In this document: piece after piece, positions 24,533-33,200 of the stretch | How positions within the stretch are numbered: position 1 is the stretch's first letter | How the letters are laid out: each line of letters begins with the position of its first letter | NCBI GenBank assembly: GCA_900768995.1 | Contig: CAAGEZ010000010.1 | Location: 1 to 47,095 of the forward strand | DNA length: 47,095 bases | Origin: Oscillospiraceae bacterium | Lineage (GTDB): Bacteria; Bacillota; Clostridia; Oscillospirales; Ruminococcaceae | Direction of reading: 5' to 3' | The notes under the pieces: model-generated | Database searches by the model: none | Seen by the model: only the letters and a program-made list of their open reading frames with translations | Told to the model about the DNA's origin: nothing | Translations under genes and position numbers: made by a program

Positions 24533-24958
24533 ATGGCACAGAAAGTTGTTGGCTTAATTAAGCTTCAGATCGCAGCAGGTAAGGCTACACCTGCTCCCCC
24601 TGTTGGCCCTGCACTCGGTCAGCACGGTGTAAATATTATGGCATTCACTAAGGAGTTCAACGAGAGAACTAAGAACGATATCGGTCTTATCATTCCTGTA
24701 GTTATTACAGTATATGCAGACCGTTCCTTCACATTCATCACAAAGACACCCCCTGCAGCCGTTCTTATCAAGAAGGCTATCAACCTTCAGAGCGGTTCCG
24801 GCGTTCCCAACAAGACCAAGGTCGGCAAGATCACCAAGGATCAGATCAGAAAGATCGCCGAGACTAAGATGCCCGATCTTAACGCTTCCAGCGTTGAGTC
24901 CGCTATGAGTATGATCGCAGGTACAGCTCGTTCTATGGGCGTAGAGGTCGTTGATTGA
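24533..24958 (+). CDS. rplK: Ribosomal protein L11
   Basis: 141 residues, full length. Contains the Pro-rich N-terminal loop (ATPAPPVGPALGQHGVNIM) and the RNA-binding C-terminal domain ending GTARSMGVEV. ATG 24533 follows GGAGGTG; the ATG at 24518 lies at the ribosome site and is rejected. Confidence 0.97.
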   Translation: MAQKVVGLIKLQIAAGKATPAPPVGPALGQHGVNIMAFTKEFNERTKNDIGLIIPVVITVYADRSFTFITKTPPAAVLIKKAINLQSGSGVPNKTKVGKITKDQIRKIAETKMPDLNASSVESAMSMIAGTARSMGVEVVD

Positions 24959-25052
24959 TCGAATTACGCATAAGTGGGAGGATCTAAAGCTTCCGCAGCT
25001 CCCCATATGAATTATGCAGGGAGTAATTACCACTATTAGGAGGAAAATAATA

Positions 25053-25748
25053 ATGAAACACGGTAAGAAATATATCGAAAGCGCAAAGCTTGTTGACAGC
25101 AATAAGCTTTATGAAACAAATGAGGCTCTCGACCTTGCCTGCAAGACTGCAAAGGCTAAGTTTGACGAGACCGTTGAAGTTCACGTTCGTCTCGGCGTTG
25201 ACTCCCGTCACGCTGACCAGCAGGTAAGAGGCGCAGTTGTTCTTCCCAACGGTACAGGTAAGAACGTAAGAGTTTGCGTATTCTGCAAGGAAGACAAGAT
25301 GGAGGCTGCTAAGGCAGCAGGCGCTGAGTTCGTAGGCGCTCAGGATCTCGTTGACAAGATCCTCAAGGAAAACTGGATGGATTTCGACGTAGTAATTGCG
25401 TCCCCCGATATGATGGGTCTCGTAGGCCGTCTCGGTAAGGTTCTCGGTCCCCGTGGACTTATGCCTAACCCCAAGGCAGGAACAGTTGCTCCTGACGTTG
25501 CCAAGGCTGTAACAGAGGCTAAGGCCGGTAAGATCGAGTACCGTCTCGACAAGACCAACATCATTCACTGCCCCATCGGAAAGATCTCCTTCGGTGCAGA
25601 AAAGCTTTCCGAGAACTTTGAGACTCTTCTCGAAGCAATCGTTAAGGCTAAGCCCGCAGCAGCTAAGGGTACTTACATCAAGTCCTGCACAGTTGCTTCC
25701 ACAATGGGCGTTGGTATCCCCGTTTCCACTTCCAAGTACGGTGTATAA
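25053..25748 (+). CDS. rplA: Ribosomal protein L1
   Basis: 231 residues, full length (KHGKKYIESAKLVD, LMPNPKAGTV, GKISFGAEKL). ATG 25053 follows TTAGGAGGAA. The 94-nt gap after rplK can fold with GCATAA/TTATGC enclosing GGGAG/CTCCC, a possible L1 autoregulatory or processing site. The usual next genes rplJ and rplL are absent; a terminator follows 32 nt after the stop. Confidence 0.97.
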   Translation: MKHGKKYIESAKLVDSNKLYETNEALDLACKTAKAKFDETVEVHVRLGVDSRHADQQVRGAVVLPNGTGKNVRVCVFCKEDKMEAAKAAGAEFVGAQDLVDKILKENWMDFDVVIASPDMMGLVGRLGKVLGPRGLMPNPKAGTVAPDVAKAVTEAKAGKIEYRLDKTNIIHCPIGKISFGAEKLSENFETLLEAIVKAKPAAAKGTYIKSCTVASTMGVGIPVSTSKYGV

Positions 25749-25780
25749 TTGATATACAGGTAATATACAGGATATCTCAA

Positions 25781-25809
25781 AGGACGGTTCGTTTGAGCCG
25801 TCCTTTTTT
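25781..25809 (+). terminator. Terminator ending rpmG-rplA operon
   Basis: AGGACGG/CCGTCCT stem with T tract, 32 nt after rplA. Confidence 0.85.
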
Positions 25810-25821
25810 GTGCAGATATAT

Positions 25822-25855
25822 AAAAATGCCCGCCGCCTGAAAAGGTGACGGGCAT
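25822..25855 (-). terminator. Terminator after cytidylate-kinase-like gene
   Basis: ATGCCCG/CGGGCAT stem with further partial pairing inside and T residues on the minus strand, 12 nt after the stop. Confidence 0.8.
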
Positions 25856-25867
25856 TCGTTATAATGC

Positions 25868-26479
25868 TTACTTCTTCCTTGACTTAATATAAAAATCAAT
25901 AAGATCGGCGGCAGCCTCAAAGGAGATATTGTCACTTCTGATGCAAAGCTCGTAGCTGTCGGAGGAACCCCATTTTGTGTCAGCGTGGTAATTGTGGTAA
26001 GATGCTCTTGCCTTGTCAACTCTTGCAAGCTTTGCCAGAGCGTCCTTTTCGGATATCTTATCCATTTCCATTACACGGGCAGCTCTGAACTCCTTGGAAG
26101 CATTGACAAACACGCTTACAACATCGTAATCATCTTTGAGGATATAATCCGCACAGCGTCCTACGATAACGCAGGGACCCTTTGCGGCAGCAGCCTTAAC
26201 AGCGTTTATCTGAGCCTCATACGCCACAAGCTCAATTGGCTTGCCCATATAGAAGCCGCCCTGCTGAGCGTTCATAACAAGTGAATAAAGCAGGCTGGCT
26301 GTGGGAGTTTCCTCGAAATTTTCCATAAATTTATCGCACAGACCGCTCTGCTTTGCGGCTTCTGTGATAAGCTCTTTATCGTAAAAGGGGAGACCGAGCT
26401 TTTCAGCCAAAGTCTTGCCGATTATTCTTCCTCCGCTTCCGCAGCGGCGTCCGATAGTGATTATCTGTGTTTTTTCCAT
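25868..26479 (-). CDS. Cytidylate kinase-like family protein
   Basis: 203 residues. Starts TQIITIGRRCGSGGR, a P-loop variant of the cytidylate-kinase-like (AAA_26) family, with later VIVGRCADYIL and Arg-rich lid-like segments (FRAARVMEMDKIS). True Cmk uses GPxGxGKST; here the Lys comes a few residues later (IIGKTLAEKL), so the substrate may not be CMP. ATG follows AAAAAGGAGTG. Monocistronic, with a long structured leader. Confidence 0.85.
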   Translation of the reverse strand: MEKTQIITIGRRCGSGGRIIGKTLAEKLGLPFYDKELITEAAKQSGLCDKFMENFEETPTASLLYSLVMNAQQGGFYMGKPIELVAYEAQINAVKAAAAKGPCVIVGRCADYILKDDYDVVSVFVNASKEFRAARVMEMDKISEKDALAKLARVDKARASYHNYHADTKWGSSDSYELCIRSDNISFEAAADLIDFYIKSRKK

Positions 26480-26496
26480 ATAGGATCACTCCTTTT

Positions 26497-26600
26497 TAGA
26501 GTTTTGTGGTTTGCGAAGCAAATCGAGGCGACAGCCAAATTTTCTTACTTGTAAGAAGAAACAAAACTCGGGGTTTGAAAATCTGTGATTTTCAAACCAT
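26497..26600 (-). promoter_or_regulatory. Structured leader of cytidylate-kinase-like gene
   Basis: Between the promoter and the start codon, three hairpins are visible: GGTTTGAAAATC/GATTTTCAAACC (26572-26583 with 26587-26598), TTCTTAC/GTAAGAA near 26550, and TTTGC/GCAAA near 26512. A long-range GAGTTTTGT/ACAAAACTC pair encloses the last two. On the minus strand GGGAGGAGG precedes ATGGTTTGA, a two-codon reading frame. Could be an attenuator or a small repeat element. Confidence 0.5.
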
Positions 26601-26638
26601 TGCCTCCTCCCGAATGTATAACGGGTTTTGATGTAATC

Positions 26639-26667
26639 ATTATATCACATTGCACTAAAAAAAGCAA
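26639..26667 (-). promoter_or_regulatory. Promoter of cytidylate-kinase-like gene
   Basis: Minus strand TTGCTT, 17-nt spacer, TATAAT (complement of 26639-26644) with TG one base upstream of the -10. Confidence 0.65.
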
Positions 26668-26703
26668 TAGTGGGAGACATATTTTAGCAAAATGCTGAAA
26701 ATG

Positions 26704-27357
26704 TTACTTTCTTTTTATGGTGATATTGCCAAGAGAAAATCCCGACGAATCTGAAGAGGTGTTATAAGTTACGTGAGTGCGGTTGCGGAATTTGTCCATT
26801 TTTTCACTGTCACTCAGATACCGCATAATTTCGGCGGTGTTCCGTGCATCGGCAAGAGCACCGTGCTCGGTGCCGTCAAAATAAATATTCAGGCTTCCCA
26901 GAGCGTTCGTAAGCCCCATAGACTTGTAAAAGCCCATCTGCCGCTGATAAATTTTCTGCAAATCTGTCCAGTGGACGAAAAACATATCATAGCATTCGTC
27001 CTCGGGAAACTTGTAGTCTATCTCATCAAGCATAACGTTCATATCCGTGAGGCTCCAGGAATAAAGGGAATATGGCTCGCCGCCTATCCAGTCCATAAAC
27101 CTGTGCATAACGGTGTCAAAATCGCCGCAGGGCTCAAGCTGTTCGTTGGTTATGCCCGTAAGGTGGGAAATCTTGTCCTCAACGGTGTTGTAGGAGGGCT
27201 TGATGTACTCGTCAAAGGTGGATATCTCCTTTAAGCTGTCGTCAAGCTTCACCGCACCTATCTCGATTATCTCGCTGCGCATTTTTTCACGTATCTCGGG
27301 AACTCTGACGGGGTTGAATTCCAGGTCAAGGATAATTTTGCTGTGATTTTTCGGCAT
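26704..27357 (-). CDS. DEDDh-type 3'-5' exonuclease
   Basis: 217 residues. Exonuclease motifs: Asp11-x-Glu13 (ILDLEFN), a central Asp region (YSWSLTDMNVM) and the C-terminal HGALADARNT motif. This is the DnaQ/RNase T/ERI1-like fold; the substrate (DNA or RNA) is open. Full length, not fused to a polymerase. ATG follows AAAGGACTGAG. The IS at 27401 is inserted just upstream, 43 bp from its start codon, and may have replaced the native promoter. Confidence 0.85.
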   Translation of the reverse strand: MPKNHSKIILDLEFNPVRVPEIREKMRSEIIEIGAVKLDDSLKEISTFDEYIKPSYNTVEDKISHLTGITNEQLEPCGDFDTVMHRFMDWIGGEPYSLYSWSLTDMNVMLDEIDYKFPEDECYDMFFVHWTDLQKIYQRQMGFYKSMGLTNALGSLNIYFDGTEHGALADARNTAEIMRYLSDSEKMDKFRNRTHVTYNTSSDSSGFSLGNITIKRK

Positions 27358-27442
27358 ATTTCTCAGTCCTTTAATTTACTGCGCTGCCCGTAAGTGCATT
27401 GCCCCCAAAAAGTTAGACAAAGTTATCAAGGAAAAATTATAT

Positions 27443-27472
27443 AAAGCGACCAAAAGCGATTTTGGTCGCTTT
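27443..27472 (-). terminator. Terminator after IS transposase
   Basis: Perfect 13-bp stem AAAGCGACCAAAA/TTTTGGTCGCTTT, three bases beyond the transposase stop; identical to that at 131-160. Confidence 0.7.
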
Positions 27473-27474
27473 TG

Positions 27475-28311
27475 CTATGCTGCCCTGTGTCTGTATTCGA
27501 CAGGAGAAAGTCCATCAAGCTTAAGCTTGATACGCTTGTTGTTATACCAGTCTATGTAATCTGTAAGCTCCGAGATAAAATGCTCAACTGACGTAAATTC
27601 CTGCAGATATAGCAATTCTGTTTTTAATAAGCTGAAAAAGTTTTCGGCACAAGCATTATCAAGACAATTACCTTTTCGAGACATACTCTGCCTGATTCCC
27701 TTATCTGCGAGCATTTTCTGATAATGCTTATGCTGATATTGCCAGCCTTGGTCTGAATGCAGGATAAGATTTGTATTGTCAGGGATTTTGGCAAACGCCT
27801 TATTAAGCATATCTGTTGTTTGTGAAAGATTTGGATGACGGCTCAGATTATATGAAACCACCTCTCCATTAAAAAGGTCTATTATCGGTGACAAGTACAG
27901 CTTTATTCCGAACAATGCAAATTCGGTAACATCAGTTACCCATTTCTGATTTGGCTTGTCTGCTTTAAAATCACGTTCAAGAAGATTTGGAGCGATTTTG
28001 CCGACACTTCCTTTGTATGAGTTATACTTACGCATACGAACACGGCAGAATATCCCCATTTTACGCATAAGTTTCTGTACTGTCTTATGGTTGATAACAT
28101 ATTTTTTCTTAAGTTCTTTTGTTATTCTCCGATAACCATAACGACCTTTGCTTTCGTCGTATATACGACGTATTTCGGATTTTATTTCAGCATATTTATC
28201 AGGCTTGGGAGAATCAAATTGTTTGCTGTAATAGTAATATGTGCTGCGGGGGATCTTGGCAATATCAATGAGCAGCCATATTTTGAATTCGTGCCTCAGT
28301 TCCCATATCAC
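27475..28311 (-). CDS. IS3-family transposase OrfB (DDE integrase)
   Basis: 278 residues. HTH_21-like N-terminus (ISPRSTYYY-type segment, YGYRRITKEL) and rve integrase core with catalytic Asp (WVTDVTEF), Asp (LHSDQGWQY) and Glu (CAENFFSLLKTE). The GTG start overlaps the OrfA stop (GTGA), so it is made by coupling or by a frameshift fusion; no strong slippery run is visible. Looks intact. Confidence 0.92.
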   Translation of the reverse strand: MIWELRHEFKIWLLIDIAKIPRSTYYYYSKQFDSPKPDKYAEIKSEIRRIYDESKGRYGYRRITKELKKKYVINHKTVQKLMRKMGIFCRVRMRKYNSYKGSVGKIAPNLLERDFKADKPNQKWVTDVTEFALFGIKLYLSPIIDLFNGEVVSYNLSRHPNLSQTTDMLNKAFAKIPDNTNLILHSDQGWQYQHKHYQKMLADKGIRQSMSRKGNCLDNACAENFFSLLKTELLYLQEFTSVEHFISELTDYIDWYNNKRIKLKLDGLSPVEYRHRAA

Positions 28312-28658
28312 TTGTGACTTTTCTCTTGCCGTACCCTCTCGGTAACCAAGGCATTCAATTTTTTTAAGTATGCATTCTCCGCACGAAGTCGCTGAACTTC
28401 AGCTATTAAGTCTTCCTCAACCTCTTTCTTGAACTTTGGGGGACGTCCTGTTGATTTTCTTCCTCTGTGCTCTATGTATAAGCCTTCCTTTCCTTCTTCA
28501 AGGTAGATTCGCTCCCAGTTGGCAACTGTTTTATCTCCTTGGGGTATATCAAATTCTCTGGCTGTTTCTTTGTAACTAAGTTTTTCATCACGCATTGTTT
28601 CAACTACTTTAATTTTGAACTCAGGAGTATACTTTTTATTTGGTTGACCTTTGGGCAT
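28308..28658 (-). CDS. IS3-family transposase OrfA (helix-turn-helix)
   Basis: 116 residues from ATG 28658 preceded by AAAGGGGG; an upstream in-frame ATG at 28712 lies in the terminal repeat and is rejected. HTH_Tnp_1/IS150-like N-terminus (YTPEFKIKVVETM, SYKETAREFDI) and a C-terminal leucine-zipper-like helix (VQRLRAENAYLKKLNAL). Binds the IS ends and partners OrfB. Confidence 0.9.
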   Translation of the reverse strand: MPKGQPNKKYTPEFKIKVVETMRDEKLSYKETAREFDIPQGDKTVANWERIYLEEGKEGLYIEHRGRKSTGRPPKFKKEVEEDLIAEVQRLRAENAYLKKLNALVTERVRQEKSHK

Positions 28659-28774
28659 AAAAATGCCCCCTTTCGTTAGTTTCAATATTGGTATGTTTTC
28701 ATTATACCACATTGTCTAACAAAAGGGGAGCATTTCAGAAAACTGCGGAGTTCTTTTTGTATATCACATATATT

Positions 28775-30268
28775 TTATCTCAGTGTGGTATATCCCATAA
28801 GGTACTCGTCAACAGCCTTGGCTGCCTCTCTTCCCTCTCTGATAGCCCATACTACAAGGGACTGACCTCTGTGCATATCGCCTGCGGTGAATACCTTTTC
28901 CACATTGGTCTTGTAGCTTTCGGGGGAGGCTGTGGCAACGTTTGTCCTGCCGTTCAGCTCCACGCCGAATGCATCAGCGATGTACTTTTCTGTGCCGAGG
29001 AAGCCTGCTGCGATAAGTACAAGGTCTGCGGGGATAATTTCCTCGCTGCCCCTTACCTGCTCCATCTTCATTCTGCCTGTAGCCTCGTCCTTAACAGGCT
29101 GGAGACGGATAGTTTCGATAGAGTGGATATGACCCTTGTCGTCCTTGATGAACTGCTTTACGGTGGTCTGATAAATTCTTGGGTCGTGACCGAATACCGC
29201 AATGGCTTCTTCCTGACCGTAATCGGTCTTGTTCACTCTGGGCCATTCGGGCCAAGGGTTGTTTGCCGCACGGGTATCGGGGAGCTTGGGCATCATTTCA
29301 AGCTGTACAACAGACTTGCAGCCGTGGCGGATAGATGTACCCACGCAGTCATTTCCAGTGTCGCCGCCGCCTATTACAACAACGTTTTTGTACTTTGCGC
29401 TGATGTAATATCCGTCAGAAAGGTTTGAACCGATAAGGCTCTTGGTTGTGGCTTTCAGGAAATCAACGGCAAAGTAGATGCCCTCTGCGTCACGTCCCGG
29501 AGCTTCGATATTTCTCGGATTGCCCGAGCCGCAGCAGAGAATTACTGCATCATATTTTGAGGTAAGCTCCTCAGCGGTGATGTCAACGCCCACATTCACG
29601 CCTGTTCTGAACTCAACGCCCTCGTCCTCCATAAGCTTGAGACGTCTGTCAACGATAGACTTTTCAAGCTTCATATTGGGGATACCGTACATAAGCAGTC
29701 CGCCGGGGTGATCCTCACGCTCGAATACAGTCACCTTGTGACCTCTTCTGTTAAGCCTCTGAGCGGCAGCAAGACCCGAGGGTCCTGAGCCTACAACGGC
29801 AACGCTCTTGCCTGTTCTTACTGAGGGAGCGGAGGGAGCCATAAGTCCGTGGGAATATGCATACTCGATAATGGAATACTCATTTTCCTTGACGGTAACA
29901 GGGTCGCCGTTCAGTCCGCAGGTGCAGGCTTTTTCACAAAGTGCGGGGCATACTCTCGATGTAAATTCGGGGAAGCTGTTTGTGAGCATAAGCCTTTTTG
30001 CAGCCTCTTCCATACTGTCGGTGTAGATAAGATCGTTCCACTCGGGGCAGAGGTTATTGAGGGGGCAGCCCGAGACCATTCCGTTGTGCAAAGGCTTACC
30101 GTACTGACAGAATGGCACGCCGCAGTCCATACAGCGGGCTGCCTGCTTCTTTCTGTCCTCCATATTGAGGGGAGTGTGGAACTCACGGTAATTCTTTATT
30201 CTCTCAAGGGGCTCAAGACCCTCGTTTTCAGTTCTTTTATACTCTAAAAATCCTGTTGCTTTTCCCAT
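28775..30268 (-). CDS. gltD: Glutamate synthase (NADPH) small subunit
   Basis: 497 residues. N-terminal Cys clusters for 4Fe-4S centres (CMDCGVPFC, CPLNNLC, CPALCEKACTC), FAD-binding GSGPSGLAAAQRL, NADPH-binding VIGGGDTGNDC, and C-terminal AGDMHRGQSLVVWAI. Passes electrons from NADPH to GltB. Lies 28 bp after gltB in the same operon. The IS at 27401-28729 begins only 46 bp past the stop and no clear terminator remains, so transcription may read into the IS. Confidence 0.96.
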   Translation of the reverse strand: MGKATGFLEYKRTENEGLEPLERIKNYREFHTPLNMEDRKKQAARCMDCGVPFCQYGKPLHNGMVSGCPLNNLCPEWNDLIYTDSMEEAAKRLMLTNSFPEFTSRVCPALCEKACTCGLNGDPVTVKENEYSIIEYAYSHGLMAPSAPSVRTGKSVAVVGSGPSGLAAAQRLNRRGHKVTVFEREDHPGGLLMYGIPNMKLEKSIVDRRLKLMEDEGVEFRTGVNVGVDITAEELTSKYDAVILCCGSGNPRNIEAPGRDAEGIYFAVDFLKATTKSLIGSNLSDGYYISAKYKNVVVIGGGDTGNDCVGTSIRHGCKSVVQLEMMPKLPDTRAANNPWPEWPRVNKTDYGQEEAIAVFGHDPRIYQTTVKQFIKDDKGHIHSIETIRLQPVKDEATGRMKMEQVRGSEEIIPADLVLIAAGFLGTEKYIADAFGVELNGRTNVATASPESYKTNVEKVFTAGDMHRGQSLVVWAIREGREAAKAVDEYLMGYTTLR

Positions 30269-30296
30269 AATAAATCATTCTTCCTTTCTGTCCCGA

Positions 30297-33200
30297 TCAC
30301 TTTGTGTTCTCGTAAAATGCGGAGATGCGTGCTTCGTCGGCACTCATACCCTCTGCGGTGAATTTTTTGATACTGTTCATCATCTTCGCATAATCGTGGG
30401 GAATGATCTTCTTGAATTTGGGGAGATATTCGTCAAAATTATCAAGTATCTCTTTGCCTCGTACAGAGCCTGTTGCTGCGGTATGTTCTTCAATGAGGGA
30501 TCTCAGCCTGTCGATATCCTCCTGCTCGGTGAGCTTGGAGAAGCCTACGAGAGCCTTGTTGAGCTTGGTGTAGAGGTCAAATTCCTCATCAAGTACATAT
30601 GCGATACCGCCGCTCATACCTGCCGCAAAGTTCTTGCTTGTCTTTCCGAGAATGACCGCACAGCCGCCTGTCATATATTCGCAGCCGTGGTCGCCCACAC
30701 CCTCTACAACTACCGTTGCGCCCGAGTTTCTTACGCAGAAACGTTCGCCTGCAACACCTGCAATGAATGCCTTGCCGCTTGTTGCACCGAAGAGAGCAAC
30801 GTTGCCCACTATGATGTTGTCATCAGCCTTGTACTTTGCCTCCTTGGGAGCGTAGAGCACAAGCTTTCCGCCTGAAAGACCCTTGCCGAAGTAGTCGTTG
30901 CTGTCGCCCTCAAGCTCAAGGGTGAGGCCCTTGGGAATGAATGCGCCGAAGCTCTGACCGCCTGCGCCGTGGCACTTTACAACGTATGTATCATCTTCAA
31001 GAGTGTTGTAGTATTTTCTTGTTATCTCGGAGCCGAAAAGCGTTCCGAGGGCTCTGTTAAGGTTGCTTACCTTGATATCGATGGTCTTGGATGTGCCCTT
31101 TTCGAGAGCATCAGCCATTTCGGGGATAATAACCTTTTCATCAATAGTCTCGTCAAGCTTGAAGTCATATTCATCGCCCTTGACAAAGTGAGAGGGTGCA
31201 TCGGTATTTGCATAAGGATTTTCGATTATCTCGGACATATCTATCTTTGCAGCCTTGCTGTCAGCGGGGAAGTCCTTTTTGTAAAGGAGATCGGAGCGTC
31301 CAACAAGCTCATCAACAGTGCGTATGCCGAGCTTTGCCATATATTCACGCATCTCTGTAGCGATAAAGCGCATAAAGTTAACGATATATTCGGGCTTGCC
31401 CTTAAAGCGCTTTCTCAGCTCAGGATTCTGTGTAGCAACGCCCACGGGGCAGGTATCAAGGTTGCACACTCTCATCATTACGCAGCCCATTGTTACCAGA
31501 GGAGCGGTTGCAAAGCCGTATTCCTCAGCGCCCAGCATTGCAGCGATAACAACGTCACGTCCTGTCATCATCTTGCCGTCTGTTTCGATAACGACCTTGG
31601 AACGGAGACCGTTCATAATGAGCGTTCTGTGAGTTTCCGCAAGACCAAGCTCCCAAGGGAGACCTGCATTGTGGATAGAGCTGCCCGGAGCGGCACCTGT
31701 ACCGCCGTCATAGCCCGAGATGAGCACAACGCCTGCGCCTGCCTTTGCAACGCCTGCCGCAATCGTACCTACGCCGACTTCGGAAACGAGCTTAACGGAT
31801 ATTCTTGCCTGCTTGTTGGCATTTTTCAGGTCATAAATAAGCTGTGCCAAGTCCTCGATAGAGTAGATATCGTGATGAGGCGGAGGTGAGATAAGAGCAA
31901 CACCGGGGGTCGAATGTCTTGTCTTTGCTATCCAGGGATAAACCTTTTTAGCGGGAAGATGTCCGCCCTCACCGGGCTTTGCACCCTGAGCCATTTTTAT
32001 CTGTATCTCCTTTGCGGAGGTGAGATATTTGGATGTAACGCCGAAACGTCCCGAAGCTACCTGCTTGATAGCGGAGCATCTGTCCTCGGCTGTGCCTGCG
32101 GTGACAATTCTTTCAAGATCCTCGCCGCCCTCACCGCTGTTGGACTTGCCGCCTATCATATTCATAGCGATAGCCATACATTCGTGAGCTTCCTGAGAGA
32201 TAGAGCCGTAGGACATCGCACCTGTCTTGAAGCGGTGCATAATGCTCTCAATGCTTTCCACCTCGTCAAGGGGGATTCCGCCGTCAGCGGCATACTTGAA
32301 GTCAAGAGTGCTTCTGAGAGTGAGATTTCTCTCCTCTGCGTTAAGATACTCGGAGTATTTCTTGAAAAGGCTGTAATCATTTGTCCACGCTGCCTGCTGG
32401 AGGAGATGTATAGTCATAGGATTATACATATGCTCTTCCTTGCCGCTTCTGGACTTGTGGCTGCCCACGCTTTCCATAGCTTCGTTTACGGTAAGGTCTC
32501 TGGGGTCAAATGCAGCGTCGTGACGCTCGATCACCTGACGGCTGATATCGTCAAGGTCGATACCGCCCACTCTGCTTACGGTGTCGGGGAAGAATTCATC
32601 GCAAACGCTCTTGGAGATACCCAGTGCCTCGAATATCTTGGAGCCCTGATAGGACTGGATAGTGGATATACCCATTTTTGAAGCGATCTTTACGATTCCG
32701 CTCACAATTGCCTTAACGTAGCAGTTAAGAGCCTCGGTGTATTCCTTGTCGATAGCCTTGCCCGAGGTAAGCTCATAAAGAGTATCCATTGCAAGATAGG
32801 GGTTAACGGCACTTGCGCCGAAGCCGAGAAGTGTTGCGAAGTGATGTACCTCATAAGGCTCTGCGGTCTCCACGATAATGGAGATAGCGGTGTTCTTTCT
32901 TGTTTTTACAAGGTAATTTTCAAGAGCCGCAACTGCAAGGAGGGAGGGAATTGCAAGGTGGTCCTTGTCAACGCCTCTGTCGGAGAGGATAAGGATAGAT
33001 GCACCCTCTTCGTGAGCCTTGTCAGCCTGAGTGTAAAGGCTTTCGATAGCCTGTCTCAGTGTGGAGGTGTTCTTGCTGTAGAGCATTGAGATGTCCGCAG
33101 TCTTAAGACCCTCGATATTTGCTGTACGGATCTTTAAAAGGTCAAGGTTTGTGAGAACGGGGTTCTTTATTTCAAGAACACGGCAGTTCTTCTCATCTTC

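Larger units (their letters stand above)
27401..28729 (-). mobile_element. Complete IS3-family insertion sequence
   Basis: About 1.33 kb with OrfA and OrfB. Ends are imperfect inverted repeats sharing GTTAGACAA: CCCCCAAAAAGTTAGACAA at 27402 onward and, inverted, TCCCCTTTTGTTAGACAA at 28729 downward. GCATT flanks both ends (27396-27400 and 28730-28734), a possible 5-bp target duplication; the exact tips are uncertain by a few bases. A second copy enters at the left edge of the window in opposite orientation. Confidence 0.85.

Noticed and set aside
30969..31889. Plus-strand open frame of 306 codons inside gltB
   Set aside because: Antisense shadow of gltB, which is fully conserved at this place.
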